Source: Paramecium octaurelia
Taxonomy: Eukaryota > Ciliophora > Oligohymenophorea > Peniculida > Parameciidae
Assembly (NCBI GenBank): GCA_905182995.1
Contig: CAJJDP010000157.1
Coordinates: 59,852 to 123,851 of the forward strand
Length of the DNA stretch: 64,000 nt
Direction of reading: 5' to 3'
The notes beneath the pieces are model-generated. The model had not been told where the DNA came from. It did not search any database and worked only from the letters and a program-made list of their open reading frames with translations. Both the position numbers and the translations under genes were made by a program. Numbering within the stretch: position 1 is the stretch's first letter; the number at the start of each line of letters is the position of its first letter. Positions 1 through 12,721 of this stretch are shown here, piece by piece.

Positions 1-1421
1 TAAAGACCTTGTTGAATGAATTAAGATACGACGATTGGATTAGATAGTTTGAAGCCCTCAACAATCTAAGAAGGTTGGCCAAACACAATCCTGAATTACT
101 CAAAAAATCTATTAGTTTTCCCTAAATCCTATAAGAAATGGTCAAATAAATCGAAAACCTTAGGAGTGGAGTCTCCAAAAATGCTTTGATTTCTCTCTAG
201 GAACTTAGTGATATCTACAAGAAAGACTTGGATTGCATCATGGATCAAGCACTTCAAAAACTCATCAAAAAGGCCATCGATCTCAATGCATTCATAAGTG
301 ATGAAGTCAGAAAAGCCACTATTTCATTATTGTAAAACTGTACCGAATCCAAATCTATATCTCTGATATCCCAAGTCTATCAAAGCAAATCCGTTGCAAT
401 CAAAGTGAACATCTGCTATGCACTTAACAATCTATTGGATCCCAATAAACAACAGTTCGAAAAGATGTTGCAAATCCTTTGCATCTATGTTTGTGACTCG
501 AGCCAAGAAGTGAGACAGGTTGCCAAAGAAGGATTGCTGAGTCTGATGAGTTAAATCGACAAAAGAGAACTAGAATCCTTGATCATCAAATTGGCACCTG
601 ATGGAGAATGCAAACGTATAATGACAATAATAAACGGTGAATCTACCACCACTTCAGAATTTAGAAAATTTGGTGCTACATAAACAAAGGAAGCCAGAAC
701 TCCTGAACTCAGAAATAGAACACCCAACAACAAGAAATTGTCAGCTGACTTTGAATAGATGCCCAATTATATGAATCAGGCTGAACTAGCAAAGGATTGG
801 AAGTAGAAGAAGGAAGCTATTGATTGGCTCTGCAATTTTGCAAAAAAAGAGGCTCAAGCTTTGAATGGGCATAAATATTCCAATAAGTTCTTGGATTTGT
901 TGTGTAAATTAATAGATGATGGAAATAAAAACATAGCTCTGTACACATGCGAATAGTTCATCCAACTAGTTGAACCACTCAAAGTACTTCATTTTAACTA
1001 CTATTAACTAGCTTCCTCTATAAAACAACTATGTTAACGTATGGAATGGGGTCTTTAAAGTTGTCTCGTCGACAAATAACTCAGTAAGGTAATCAGCGGA
1101 ATCACTGTTTCACGAACTTATGATACATATTGACATTCAATATTCATTACCTTAAATCTAACATCTCATATTGTATGGTCCAGCCAAATCTAAAGGCATA
1201 GCCATCACAATGTTAGCAAGTACTTTAAAATATTATCATAAGATTTTGTATAATAATTTTATGATGAACGACCGTAATTAGTGGTGAAACACCTTGTACC
1301 TTTGGCTAAGAAGTTACAAGAGGAATAGAAACCAGACATTAAAATAGCTTCCCAGAAACTATTCTAAGCATTGGTCTCTACATGTCCAAACGATGTCGCT
1401 CATTTGAAGTTATTAAAATGA
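1..1421 (+). CDS. TOG/HEAT-repeat protein, CLASP-like (5' end missing)
   Basis: Partial gene running in from the left edge; the frame starts at base 3 and ends at TGA 1419-1421. Two introns are needed: 984-1011 (28 nt, GTA...TAG) and 1220-1242 (23 nt, ending AAG). Removing them leaves 456 codons in one frame. The protein is helical with HEAT-like repeats such as FEALNNLRRLAKHNPELL and KATISLLQNCTESKS. A low-complexity linker (about 220-260) precedes a second helical array with the run YDERPQLVVKHLVPLAKK. TOG arrays of this kind bind tubulin in CLASP and Crescerin/TOGARAM proteins, so a role in microtubule or ciliary growth is likely. CLASP versus TOGARAM cannot be decided from this fragment. 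Confidence 0.7.
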
Positions 1422-1725
1422 ATATTATTATTTATTATAATTTTAGTTAATTTTACTCATTAGTTAATTCTTCAAGTAATGAATCATAATTGTAAAGAGG
1501 ATCTAGATAATATTATTAACCTTAATCAAATGATAGAATATATCTATTATTTAATAGATATACACTAAATAAATAGATATTAAATATATACTCAGTAGAT
1601 TCTTTTATAAATTCCCTAATTAATCTAAGTGTTACTATCAAATTTTGAATGTTCTAAGAACTAAAAATACAAAGTGATTTTGAATTATATTATATTAATT
1701 TTTCATTTATATTGAGAAACGGATA
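1422..1725. other. Intergenic gap
   Basis: AT-rich spacer between the TOG protein stop and the trichocyst gene ATG. I see no open frame with protein-like composition and no RNA gene. It must hold the 3' end of one gene and the promoter of the next, but no recognisable element stands out. Confidence 0.5.
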
Positions 1726-2902
1726 ATGAAAACATTTATCTTATTAGGATTGTTGTCCCTCACCTTTGCAGTGAGCATTAGTAATCAAGGCACCTTATCA
1801 AATCCAACCTCACGAGTGGAAAGAATAATGACCAAGTTTATGCAATTAAGTGAGATGAGCACACAATTTAACTTTAACAAACTTTTCGACGCTATAGATT
1901 AATTGAGTGCTTAATTAAAAGTACGTTTGTGTAGTTTATGGTGATAGCAATCAGAAGTAGACGAGAACAAGCTTTTCGATGCAGACTTTGCTTAATATGT
2001 TGAGGATTAGGCCTTTTACACAGATTTAGTCACTTTCTACACAGCAGAAGTTGCCTAACACACTGAGGATCTGAGATCATTGAACAACCATTTGGAATCA
2101 TATCAACAACAATTGACATAAAGACAAGAGGAATTGGATAGAACTCAAAAACAAAAAGCTTAATTAGAAGAAACCATTAGACAAAATGAAATCACCTACA
2201 ATAAATAAATTAGTGATTTCAATACAGCTATAGATGTTTTAGATTAGGCCATTCAATTGTTGTCTGGTTTGAGAAGTACTTTAAAGCAATATACATTTGA
2301 TTAGATCCTGTATTAATCCAAACCGAATAGGATCAACTCAAGACCTTGGCTGGTAAATTCAGTTCAATCAATTTGAAGAATCACAGAGTATTATATCAAC
2401 CAATCATCGATATCTTCATGTAACTCGCATAAAATAAGTATGAACCTCAAATTATCATTAGCTTGGCCAATCAAGATCTCCTCAAAAAGGTGTTGGGCAT
2501 GTTGAATGGACTCAGAAACTCATTAGATGGAGGCAGAAATGCATTAACCAGCAATTACAACAGTGAAAGAGCTGCTAATTTGGAGTTGTTGGAGTCATAC
2601 ACTAAGAAGATTGATGCATTGGTCAATGAAGTGATCCCAATGTTGTAAGATTTGATTGCCAATACAATTGGTATTTATTTTGTTGATTGAACCTCATAGA
2701 ATAGATTAAAGTCAAAACTGAATTATTGAACAATGCCTAGGCCAATTTGGATGAAGCAAAAGAAACCTTGTAATTTATTGAGGACAGATGGGTGAAGAGA
2801 AAGGCTTAACATGCTGCATTGTTAGCAGAATATGAGAAAGAGTAAGCACTTATTGCTTAGACGATAACTGTTTTGCAAAGAGGTGGTGTAAGAAGATAAT
2901 GA
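1726..2902 (+). CDS. Trichocyst matrix protein (TMP) precursor
   Basis: Predicted 363-aa secretory protein. The start MKTFILLGLLSLTFAVSI is a clear signal peptide. The rest is almost entirely coiled coil, with heptad-rich stretches such as SYQQQLTQRQEELDRTQKQK. That is the design of Paramecium trichocyst matrix proteins, which are cleaved and crystallise in the secretory granule fired on contact. Introns at 1921-1947 (27 nt), 2276-2304 (29 nt) and 2671-2699 (29 nt) all begin GTA and end TAG, and their removal gives one clean frame to TGA 2900-2902. The gene is convergent with SmB, with only 18 bp between the two stop codons. The subfamily (T1, T2, T4 and so on) cannot be set without alignment. 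Confidence 0.75.
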
Positions 2903-2920
2903 TTTAAATTTTATTTTATT

Positions 2921-3360
2921 TCACATCGGAGGCATACTCATTCCTGCAGGCATCATAGTTTATTACCCAGGTAAACCCATTCCCTTTGGCTAAGAAATTA
3001 AACCAATATTTGGTGCTCCTGTCACTCCCTATCTTGTTATTGGCTGGGCTTTTCCTGGTCCTGGTTATAATTCTTGTTTCTTTGGAGGTTGATGAGGAGG
3101 GGCTTCAGCTGACAATGATATTATATTATCGCCTCTCACTATGATCATTCCCAAAGTTCTTTTGGTTTCGATTTCGTGGATTCCTACCTTACAAATTAAC
3201 TTCTACCTTGCTTTCTTATTCTGTATTCTTCGCATTCACTCAGAATCACATTCAAATGTTTGTCAAATGCTAAAAAGGTTCCAACCAACATACGTCCATC
3301 ACCCAAAGTAATACGAACTCTGTAATCAATCCACTAAAAAAACTTGCTTTTCTAAGACAT
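2921..3360 (-). CDS. SNRPB: Small nuclear ribonucleoprotein SmB/B'
   Basis: 138-aa core spliceosomal Sm protein, a subunit of the heptameric ring that binds the Sm site of U1, U2, U4 and U5 snRNAs. Sm1 reads [19 protein letters not shown] followed by [17 protein letters not shown], diagnostic for SmB. Sm2 is in the second exon ([17 protein letters not shown]). The proline/glycine/methionine-rich tail ends [11 protein letters not shown] and is much shorter than the human tail (family about 230-240 aa). One 23-nt intron lies at 3184-3206. The frame runs from ATG 3358-3360 to TGA 2921-2923 on the minus strand. Confidence 0.93.
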
Positions 3361-3423
3361 ATTTTAATATTTTAATATTTATATTACAAAATTCAATATT
3401 TAATAAATTTAATTAAACATAAA

Positions 3424-4099
3424 TCACCGCTTAAAACAAAAGTTTCTAATCTCCTGAAATGCATATCTGTCTGGCTCTTAGAACATCTATTGCACCGTCT
3501 ATTGGGCAGTCTTCTTAACATTCGGAGTAGACTGATTCTAAGAGTTCTCCCTTTAATTAACAGTCTGAACTCCTATTGAACTTGTTTGTTTTGGCTTTGG
3601 AATTTGACTAATCAGAAACATCAACCCCGCATTAATCTACTCCAACATCTCCTAATCCTTCTCCCTTTGATTTAGTAAATAGTCCATCTTCTATTTCAAT
3701 TCAGTCTAAATAAATAAATCAAATAAAGTACCAATTCACTTGAATCCTAAGATTGATTTTATTAATTCTTCAATTGAGATTCTTTGGCAGGTTTATCTGT
3801 TCTAACAATAAAGTCACTCAAATTCTCAGATATACTTGAGTGCTTTGATTATTCTCTTTACAAACTGAATTCATTGGAATTACCGAAATTGTTTAACTAA
3901 GGTTTCTCTTTTTAGGTCTCTCTGAAATCATTCCAATGATCTGATTCACTAGTTCTTGTAGTTTTCATCAATCCATTATTGGTTCGATTTGTCTTTACTA
4001 TAAGTATAATCATCATTTCTTACTTTTCTGTTGCAAGGCAGAAATCAAATTGATGATTTAATCCTCATTATAATTATCTTATTCTTCATCAGAACTCAT
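3424..4099 (-). CDS. Hypothetical protein with a short coiled coil
   Basis: 207-aa predicted protein, family not recognised. It starts MSSDEEQDNYNEDQ, is rich in S, N, Q and K, and has one likely helical stretch (KQKMDYLLNQREKDQEMLEQ) near residue 130. Two 26-nt introns, 3998-4023 and 3706-3731, both GTA...TAG, restore a single frame ending at TGA 3424-3426. There is no signal peptide or membrane segment. Its ATG lies just past the end of the coiled-coil/WD40 gene, about 50 bp away, in the same orientation. Codon use resembles its neighbours, so I think it is a real gene. Confidence 0.6.
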
Positions 4100-4149
4100 C
4101 TGTATGCCGTTAAAAATATAAATTAAATTATAAATAATATATTAACAGC

Positions 4150-5970
4150 TCATTCCCAATAATCCTGAGATTTATAAAATATCGTTTCCCCTCCATAACC
4201 ACCCACAATTATGTATTAATTATTGTAGCTTATCGAAATCTAACTAATCATATAATTCTACTGGTACTCCCTATGAATAACCCATCTATTGGACATGTTT
4301 TGTCTCCAAAACTTGATAGTGCAATCCTTACTCCCAGTAATTAAAATAGATGAATCCGAATTAAATATCACCGAAGTAATAGAAGCTTTGTGACCATTCA
4401 GAGTTTATACTTTTTTATACAATTGATTTTACTCCATTTCCCATACTTTAACAAAGCAATCCTAACTACCAGAAACTAAAACATCCTTCAATTTGCAAAA
4501 GCACAAGGTTGTGACACTGCCCTTATGACCCTTCAGTATTTAATTTTGACTCCACTCTTAATTCCTAAAATTCCATAACACTATCATCTTATCGAACCCA
4601 CCAGTTACAACAGCATTAGAGTTTCTATTAAATTGAACTGCTTAAATTCCAGACTAGTGACCCTACAGTGTGTACTTTACTTTCCAATTGATTTAATCTG
4701 CGTTTTCAACCCAAAGCTTGGCTGTGCAATCATCACTTACAGAAACCATTTGTCTATTTTTTGTATCAACTTGAATACAATTCACTCCCCTCTAATGTCT
4801 CTATGCCTATGTAATTGGTCTCCATTTTTGATCATCTCTCAACCAATACACGATTTCTCCATTTTCACATCCTGCAAAAAATGAACACTTCTCATCAGAA
4901 ATACACAAACACAAAATTTGATCAACCTGCTTTAATTAGCTTTAGAACTTCCATTAATTTTTATCCTCATTCACCTTCCATAAAATTAATTATTCCTGAC
5001 TTACAGTAGACAATGCTATTTCTCCATCATAAGAAATCAGAACACTTTAAGCTATCTCTTTCCTAAAATGTTTCTAATGTACATTCACCAATTGATATTC
5101 ATACAATTTTAATAATTTCGGAGTAAACTTTCTATATAAGTCCTAGCAAAACGAATTCAAATTGAAATTCAATACATTTACTTGTTCTTATTACTTTTTC
5201 AACATATCCACGAGATGTTGCTCACTCGACTTCCACTTCTCAGTATTACTTTTCTCCCCTGCCGCCTGAATTTAGGCTTGAGTCTTTTACTCTTCAATTG
5301 TGCCCTATTCCTTTTTCAACTTAGCCAACTCTTAATCAAGTTTAAACAATTTCAAGTCCTTCTTGTCTATTGCCACTTCATGTCTCTCTATCATGCATTC
5401 ATATTTCACTAACATCTCAGATATTGTCTTATCAATCCCCTTCGTCTGAAGCACCTTATTGATTGCACTACGAATGACCTTCCTCTGCCTTGGCTTCTTA
5501 TCTATTTTACCCTAGTAGAATTTCAGACTTTTCAGAATGGCAGTTTTGAATTCGTTCACTTCCTTATAATAATCGTCATGAACCCTTCTCAATTCCATCA
5601 ATTCCTCTCTGTTTTTGAATTGTCTAACGAATTGATTTAAGTCCTCCATGAATTGTTCGTATTTCTTTATTGTTACTTCTGTGCAGTGTTGTTAAGAACT
5701 CAATAGTTGGTTTTGCTATTCCATGTTTTTATCCAGGGTCTAAATGACTAAGGACTGTCTTTACTGCATGAGCTTCGCAATCAACTCGAATTGCTCCTTA
5801 ATTTTATCACTACTATATTTGATATACTCCTGTGTCATAATATCTAGTTAATTCGCCTGATTCTTTCCCTCATTTTAAGTTAACCATAAAAATTAAATCT
5901 ATTATTGGAATTTATCGATCCATTTTGAATAGTTCCCCTAATGATACTCTCCTGTTGTTGAGCCTTCCAT
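4150..5970 (-). CDS. Coiled-coil plus WD40-repeat protein
   Basis: 606-aa protein in a single exon (1,821 nt, all in frame, TGA at 4150-4152). Residues 1 to about 280 are helical and charged, typical of coiled coil. The C-terminal half carries WD40 repeats, each of the GH...D...W form: DDCTAKLWVE, GHQSGIQAVQFNRNSNAVV then FDKMIVLWNF, GHKGSVTTLCFC then QDCFVKVWEM, GHKASITSVIF then KDCTIKFWRQ. A beta-propeller scaffold on a dimerising stalk is the likely form. Ciliates carry many such proteins, and I cannot assign an orthologue. A GTA...TAG stretch at 5143-5181 is in frame and 39 nt long, so I read it as coding. Confidence 0.7.
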
Positions 5971-6369
5971 AATTTAATTATATCAGAACAATTTTTTATT
6001 TTAATTATTTTAAAATTCATATATTCATTCCCATATCGTATCATTATGATTTGGTCCTTTTAAAGACATTATTAATCCTCCCCCCATAAAATAATTTTTA
6101 TATTTTTTTAATGAGAGCACAGTTAATTTATATACATTTTATATATAAAACTTTTGCTAATGGATAATTTAAAATCATAGTATATTATTATATTGAAGGA
6201 ATAAAAATTGCTTGTTTATTGAAATTATTAGTCCAAGTTCATTTATCATTTTCGCACTCATTTCATACTTATTGGATATGATAAAGTGTTTTATGGCTTA
6301 TTAACAAGAATTTTAAATCAATCATTTTAAATATCATAAATACAACAATTTTAATATTTCAAGTTTAAT
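5971..6369. other. Intergenic gap between two minus-strand genes
   Basis: About 400 bp of AT-rich sequence between the start of the WD40 gene and the stop of the large membrane protein gene. No protein-like frame, tRNA or other RNA gene was recognised. Confidence 0.5.
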
Positions 6370-9300
6370 TCAAATTTATTTCTATGTTTTCATTTAATTA
6401 GTAATTAATTTGATCAAAATACAAATTAAAGTAATTATAATTATTATTATTTGTATAAAACACTTTATTTCTTTACCATTATTGAATTGAATTTCTATTA
6501 AAACTTCTGATACTTGATTACTTAGCCTTAAGTGAGCGGGTTTAGAACATTCTCCATAACATTCAACCCTTAATTTACCAAGAGTGATTAAATGGATCTT
6601 CTATAAATCTTTTGTGATCTTCTCAATCATTACAAAATGAGTTTCATTGTATCTTTCTATTGCTGTATAATTATTTAATAGTAAATTTTACGTACTGTCT
6701 ATATTTTTATGCTCAGATAGATTGCTAATATCAAATACGTTAATAAACAATTTTGTATCGCATTGAAAACTTAGAACTGCGTAATTGTGATCAATGAACA
6801 TCAACTTATCAAATACAGCTCCCTACTCATATCTTAATATCCCCTATTATTCCACTTTAGTATTATTTTAATCATTTAGATCAAATGTAAACTTGATTAA
6901 AAAGGCGAAATTAGATTTAATAATAACAATAAACTTAACTTCAGTATGACTGTTAACTGTATTCACCCAATAGATTTTAGTTTTGATAGGTTTTATCACA
7001 AGAAATTATGTCTAAATATTAGCAAGCATGTCTTCCCAATTAAAAATTTTATGATAAAGTATATCATAGGTAACCTTCTCATTTTCTTTGGTAAAATTTA
7101 TAATTCTTGTTTCAAAATAATTAAACTCAATATTCAAAAACAAATAGCTGGAATTATTGAGTTTGATAGCATCAAGATACTAACTTTGGAGGGTACTTGT
7201 CAACTTCCTATCTTAAAGAGGACAATATTAATAAGCAAAATATAGAATATTGTTTCCAGATTTGTATATCAGCAAATCATTTATTTATCTGAAATCTTAA
7301 TAATCTAAGGATGAATCCATGTTATCAGTTTAAATTTTATAATTTTTCTTTAATTTTGTATTGTTATTGCAAAGATTGTACTCATTTACCCTAATTAAGT
7401 TGTGCCCCTATCCATAGATGGCATGATTACAATTATCTGGATCATAACCAATATCAATTAAGGAGAATGCCATGTACTCTTATTCTAGGGAAGCAAACGT
7501 ATTTAAATCAAAAACATTTGTTTAAATATATGCTGGAGAATTACAGGGACCAATACATACTGAACTAACACAGAGACCATGTCGATAAACAGAGCAATTT
7601 ATTGAATTATTTGTAAAAGTTAATGGTAGATGAAGTTAATAATTTCCTGGTCCATTAATCTAAGTATCATCTATATTGCCAAAAATATTGTTCAAATTAA
7701 CAATATTATTATGGAGAAGACTTTTTTACTCATTTAACAATTATAATTTGTAGTTTTCGTTGAATCTAATAAGATGAAAGTCTAAATCGATACTTTGATT
7801 GCTAATCCAAGATTAGGTCCTAATTTTGGTTGTCTTTTCTTAGATGAAGTCATGACTTTCATGAGACATGTTTAAGATAAAACATGGGTAATCCAAATTT
7901 TGAATCTTCAATTATCCCTGATATTAGTAAATATATTCAGTATCATTGACAAAATTAAAAGCTAGTTTTTCCTCTCTATCAATTTCTGTAATTTTCACCA
8001 AGGATTCTATAGCTGTGTATCTTAAATCATATATCAATATTACAAAATTTTAATCAGAACTTTATGCTTTTATCATTAGAATGAAATTCAGAATATGATA
8101 TTAAAATGGGTATAAAATTCGAAAATTATATGTAGGGAGTGTGTATAGATAAAGAAATTCTTCCTATTTGATTAAATATAATTTGAGTTGGTATTCATTA
8201 TCATGATAAGTAAACATCAGAATATAATTATGAAGTACATTTCTAACTTCATAAATTGATTCTTTTAGTGTTATAATCTATTTATATTAAAATTTATATT
8301 TGAAATGTATAGAATGCATGTCAATATATAATTCCTCCTTGTAATATTGAAGAGAAGTTTTACAATCAAATTGATACTACATATTTCCTAACATAAACCA
8401 ATTCTGAAAAAATTGAATCGACATAGTACTACAATCTTCAAATAGAAAAGTCACAAAGTATTTTAATTACATTGCTGATATTATCTTAACATCAGTACCT
8501 TTTATACTCTTTTCTACTTAATGAAGAGTTATTTTGTAAATTTCGATTGAATATTCATATACTATTGTTAAATGCATGAAGTCTCTAAGAAACAATATTT
8601 ATATTACATTATCTAGTAATTTAAATTAGTGTTTTTTTAATATTCTACCATTTGAGTAGTAAATCAATTTGATGAATTTGTCCTCTATATTCTGTACAAT
8701 AAGTATTTAATCATCGTTAAGTTTATGCAAAAAAATAACCTTACCAGCTGATAAGATTTGATCGACATAGGATAGAAATTAAGCATTTTATTTCTCTAAA
8801 ATTGTAGATTATTGTCCATTTTCTACTATCTAAGTTAACTTGAGAGGGAGAGTTCTTTTAAACATCTAGTATGATAGACATAAATGATAGTTGGTATTAG
8901 TGAATAGTTGATATAATTTTGTTTAATCAAAAAGTTGAATTGGATTTTTTGGATCACCTAGTTTAAGATCAATCTATTTATTAGGAGTATATAGCAATGT
9001 TGCATATACAAGGTACACGGTATCAGAGCTGTTATAAGTAACAACAGATTTTGGTAGGATTAATTTAATCAATTTTAACTATTTGTTTGAGATAGCAATC
9101 AAATAAGGCAATTAGTCAATTTAAATTAAGCTATTTGAATTTAAGGATATGACATTAGAGGACAAGGAATTAACTTTTGCAATTATCTTATTTTTAAAGT
9201 GATATAAAATAAGACTTTGTTTTATAAAAAATATATCCAAAAAGTCCTAGTTACTCAAATCTAATAAAATGTCATTTAAATAGAGTTATTATGTTTCTGT

Positions 9301-10259
9301 CTTTGCTTTAGCAATTAAATTTATGCTTAAATTGGAGTGTTAAAAAAATCTCTTAATTTCGAATCCATTTTGTTAATTAAAAATTGATATTTCCCTTTTT
9401 TCGAGAAGAAGGTAAAGTATTTGATTGGTATACACTATATATAAATTGCCTTGGACGTTAAATCTAATATCAATAAGGTTTGCACTATTTTCAGTAAATC
9501 CTTGTAAATCCATCAAATCAAGTAACTAAATATTCTGAAATGATAAATTTAGTATTTAAACTGAATAAAATTAAGTTGTTTAACATTATTTATTAAATAT
9601 GATTAAGGTTTATTATTAAAATACTGAATCTGACTTACAAACTGGTAGAATTGGCATCATAATTTCATCAAATATTTACTATTAATTAACAATTTAAATA
9701 ATAACATTATTTTCATTGTATTGACATTAAACTATGAAAATAGATGTTTCCAATTAGTGTAATTAATAGCATTAAGGGCGACTTAACAATATTTGACATT
9801 CTTTTTTTTGCATAATTATTTCATCATTATACAATAAATTTTTAACTTGATATAAGCAGTCAATGCTATTATTCCTTAATAACATCACATCTGTAATCTC
9901 CCCCTAAGTAAACTTAAATATTCTTTCATCCCCACTTAATACTATAGACTACTAATCATCTAATGTTATCTCTTTTAGTATTTCAAGATTAAAGTTCTAA
10001 ATATTCTTTTCATCAAAATTCTCTTAGTTAACATCAATTTAATACGCCCTATAATTTAAATGGATATTCTCATCAGGATAAATCCAAGTGGTTGTCTAAA
10101 ATAACTAAAGTTTTTACTGATGTACATAAAGTGACTCTTACTAGCAACAATATTTTCAAGTACATGCTTATGCAAATACACTTCATTAGCTACAATAGAT
10201 ATCGAATTTATTAATAATTTAATAGCTTATAATTAGTTTAATTTTTTTAATATTGGCAT
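6370..10259 (-). CDS. Large type I membrane protein, unknown family (paralogue A)
   Basis: 1,288-aa protein. The frame opens at ATG 10257-10259, has one 23-nt intron at 10141-10163, then stays open for more than 3.7 kb to TGA 6370-6372. The N-terminus (MPILKKLNQLQAIKLLINSISIVA) is weakly signal-like. The bulk is rich in aromatic and aliphatic residues alternating with N, Q and D, suggesting a beta-rich ectodomain. Near the C-terminus is a cysteine cluster (CSVYRHGLCVSSVCIGPC). The protein ends with one strongly hydrophobic segment (CFIQIIIIIITLICILI) and a short basic tail. The gene at 34558-39690 has the same plan and, once its artefact is removed, nearly the same size. Function unknown. Confidence 0.65.
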
Positions 10260-11151
10260 TTCTCCTTCATTAGATTGATATCAGAATCAATAATTTAAGT
10301 AAAAATACATAAACTAGAAATGATTCATTTTCTATAAATTAAATAAATCAATGATAGTTGAAATTCCATCGGTATTTTTGCTTAAAATTCAAGTTGAATT
10401 TGTAGCTTATAAAATTAGAATGTATTTATATGGAAATTATAACATCTTTTTTTGTTTCTAATGCTATAATGAGCTCTCACTTCAAAGTTTACTTAAATCT
10501 AAAGGCTGATTAAATATCCACAAAAAAACTTTAATTTACACTTTTATGAAATTGGTTATCATTTTTTATTATTTTGATTAAAATTGAAAATTTTATTTCA
10601 GTTAAGGTTTTTCAACATTAGGTTATTTATTTTCTAAATACAGATTGAATTGAGTAAGAGGATGAGTAAAACTAGTTATCATGGATTCATGGTATAATCA
10701 TGATAATACTGAATTTATAGGGTAAGATTGCTTACATAAGCTTAAGATTGACCAATTACTATATATTTAAAATTTTTTTATAATTAAAAAGGAAAAAAAA
10801 TAATTAATACCAATTTTAAACAAATAATTAAAATAAGAAATTAATTAGATATATCTCTGATGTTAATATGTGATTTATAAAAGATATATATATGATTTGT
10901 TATGTCCTCTCTCTAATTAAATAAGTTTAATTTGTTGAATACTTAAATATCAAATATTCTAATAGAAATCTACTACTATTATAACATTCATAGAGTAGCT
11001 TAAAGAAATACTTCGTAAAAATGTAATTCAAAAGTGGAACAAGAGTTCAGAATAAAAAATGCAAAATTTCTGTAATTTTAATCTACACTAATAAGTGTAA
11101 TTGATCTTCTTCTGTGAGGATGAAAAAAAGAATAAATGGCTTAAAAATGTA
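10260..11151. other. Intergenic gap, about 0.9 kb
   Basis: Very AT-rich stretch upstream of the large membrane protein gene and downstream of AP-2 sigma. A small near-palindrome lies near 10676-10702 (tatcatggattcatggta and flanks). I find no frame with convincing protein composition. It could contain worn-down coding remnants, but nothing I can support. Confidence 0.45.
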
Positions 11152-11654
11152 TCAATCTAATAATTCAATATTCTTGACAGCAGTAATTATGACTTACTTG
11201 GAGGTTTCAATAATTTCTCCACCAATAATCATCTCATCGAAAATTGAATATGCCTGAAATAAAGATTGCTGTTACTTTGTTAAAATTGAAGACGATATCC
11301 AATTCGCAGACATTTCCAAAGTATTTATCAAGGACTTCTACATAAAGGTGTATTAATTCAAGCATTGTGAGTTCATTGTCTGAGACATCAACGCACAAAG
11401 CAAAAAACAAGCCTGCATAACGTTTGTATATGATTTTGTAATTCCTGAACTATGGCAATGAATGGAGTAGTGTACTTCAAGGAAATTGGTGTGTTTGGTG
11501 TCTCTGCAGACAATCAATCGATGGACCTCGTTTTGTAATTTGATTTTTTCAGCATCATCGTAATAGACATACCACTTTGATAATCTGGTTTTGCCCTATC
11601 TATTCTAAAGTAAGATGAATCTGATCTACGCATAATATTGCAGAATAGTACCAT
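11152..11654 (-). CDS. AP2S1: AP-2 complex subunit sigma
   Basis: 142-aa small subunit of the clathrin adaptor AP-2, exactly the family length. The spliced N-terminus [20 protein letters not shown] is near-identical to other AP-2 sigma proteins. [20 protein letters not shown] and [20 protein letters not shown] are further family blocks, and the match to sigma-2 is better than to AP-1, AP-3 or AP-4 sigma. AP-2 sigma binds dileucine cargo signals at the plasma membrane. Introns lie at 11626-11651 (26 nt), 11450-11475 (26 nt) and 11254-11275 (22 nt, ending CAG). The first falls immediately after the ATG codon. The gene ends at TGA 11152-11154 and lies 47 bp downstream of the Aurora kinase stop, same strand. 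Confidence 0.95.
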
Positions 11655-11701
11655 TAGATTGATATATACTAATGAATAAATAATTAATATATAAATTAGA
11701 G

Positions 11702-12721
11702 TCATTTTGTGATCCAAGGATGATTCAATATTTGAGTGATTGAAGGTCTCTTGTTGCAATCATGCTAGAGAATTCCTTTCACAAAATTCTGAAAGTCTTT
11801 GCTGCACCAATTGGGAAATTGGAATATCAAATTCAAAATCCTCTTTTTTGTATCTTACTCGTTGCGAGACTCAAAGGGAGGTCTGCCTAAAAGATGATTA
11901 AAGAGATGATACCTACAACCAATTCATAAGCCAACACACCAAGAGTCCACACATCCACTCTATTGTCATGAGTTTAATAATTGATCATCTCAGGACATAA
12001 ATAATCTAGAGTACCACATAACGTTCTCCTTCTATTTGAAGGGGTGTGTACACTCCATCCGAAATCAGAGATCTTGAAGATGTCATTATGAAAACAAAGG
12101 ATGTTCTCTGGTTTCAAATCTCTATGGATCACATTCATCGAATGCATGTATCCAATTGCCATTGTGATTTACTTAATGATTGTCGATGCCATTTCTTCAC
12201 TAAATCTTCTGTTGGTCTGTTTCTTCATCAATCCATATAGATCCCCCAAGGGAGCCCATTCCAACATCAAATACACTCTCTTCTCAGTCTAAAAAAAACC
12301 ATAAAATCCAATTATATTTGGATGTCTCAAATGACTGAGAATTTCCACTTCTCTGGTCAATGAACCTGTTAATTGACACAAATTTAGTTGTCTCTTGCTG
12401 ATTACCTTCAGAGCCAATATGAATTTATTCTCACGCTCCCTAATTGGATATAAACTAAAGTGAATACCTCGCCAAATATACATGTCCAAATTTACCATTA
12501 CCCAAATAACGACCCATTTCAAACCTACTTAAACTCCATTCGCGAGGATCAAATTCTTTTGACTACTCCTTATTCATATCTTCCTCCTCACTATAATTAT
12601 TCCGCGTTTCTTCTTCCAAAACCTCCTCCACTGCTTGTTTCTTCTCCAAACAATCAAAACCTCTAGTGTTTTCTTAACTATTTGTTATATTTGACAGCAA
12701 AGAATTTGCATTTTGCCACAT
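11702..12721 (-). CDS. Aurora-type serine/threonine protein kinase
   Basis: 321-aa kinase. After a 60-residue acidic N-terminal region the catalytic domain starts at [20 protein letters not shown] (P-loop near 75-80), with the ATP lysine in ALKVI (about K96), catalytic loop [12 protein letters not shown] and metal-binding DFG in [14 protein letters not shown]. The activation segment [16 protein letters not shown] is the Aurora signature, except that the usual PPEM is CPEM. Two introns, 12440-12467 (28 nt) and 11887-11912 (26 nt), give one frame to TGA 11702-11704. Aurora kinases act in mitosis and in ciliary disassembly; Paramecium has many copies. I chose ATG 12719-12721 as the first in-frame start; an internal ATG at residue 49 is possible. 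Confidence 0.88.

Noticed and set aside
5143-5181. 39-nt GTA...TAG stretch in the coiled-coil/WD40 gene as an intron
   Set aside because: It is a multiple of three, longer than the other introns, and reads as coherent protein. Keeping it does not disturb the frame.
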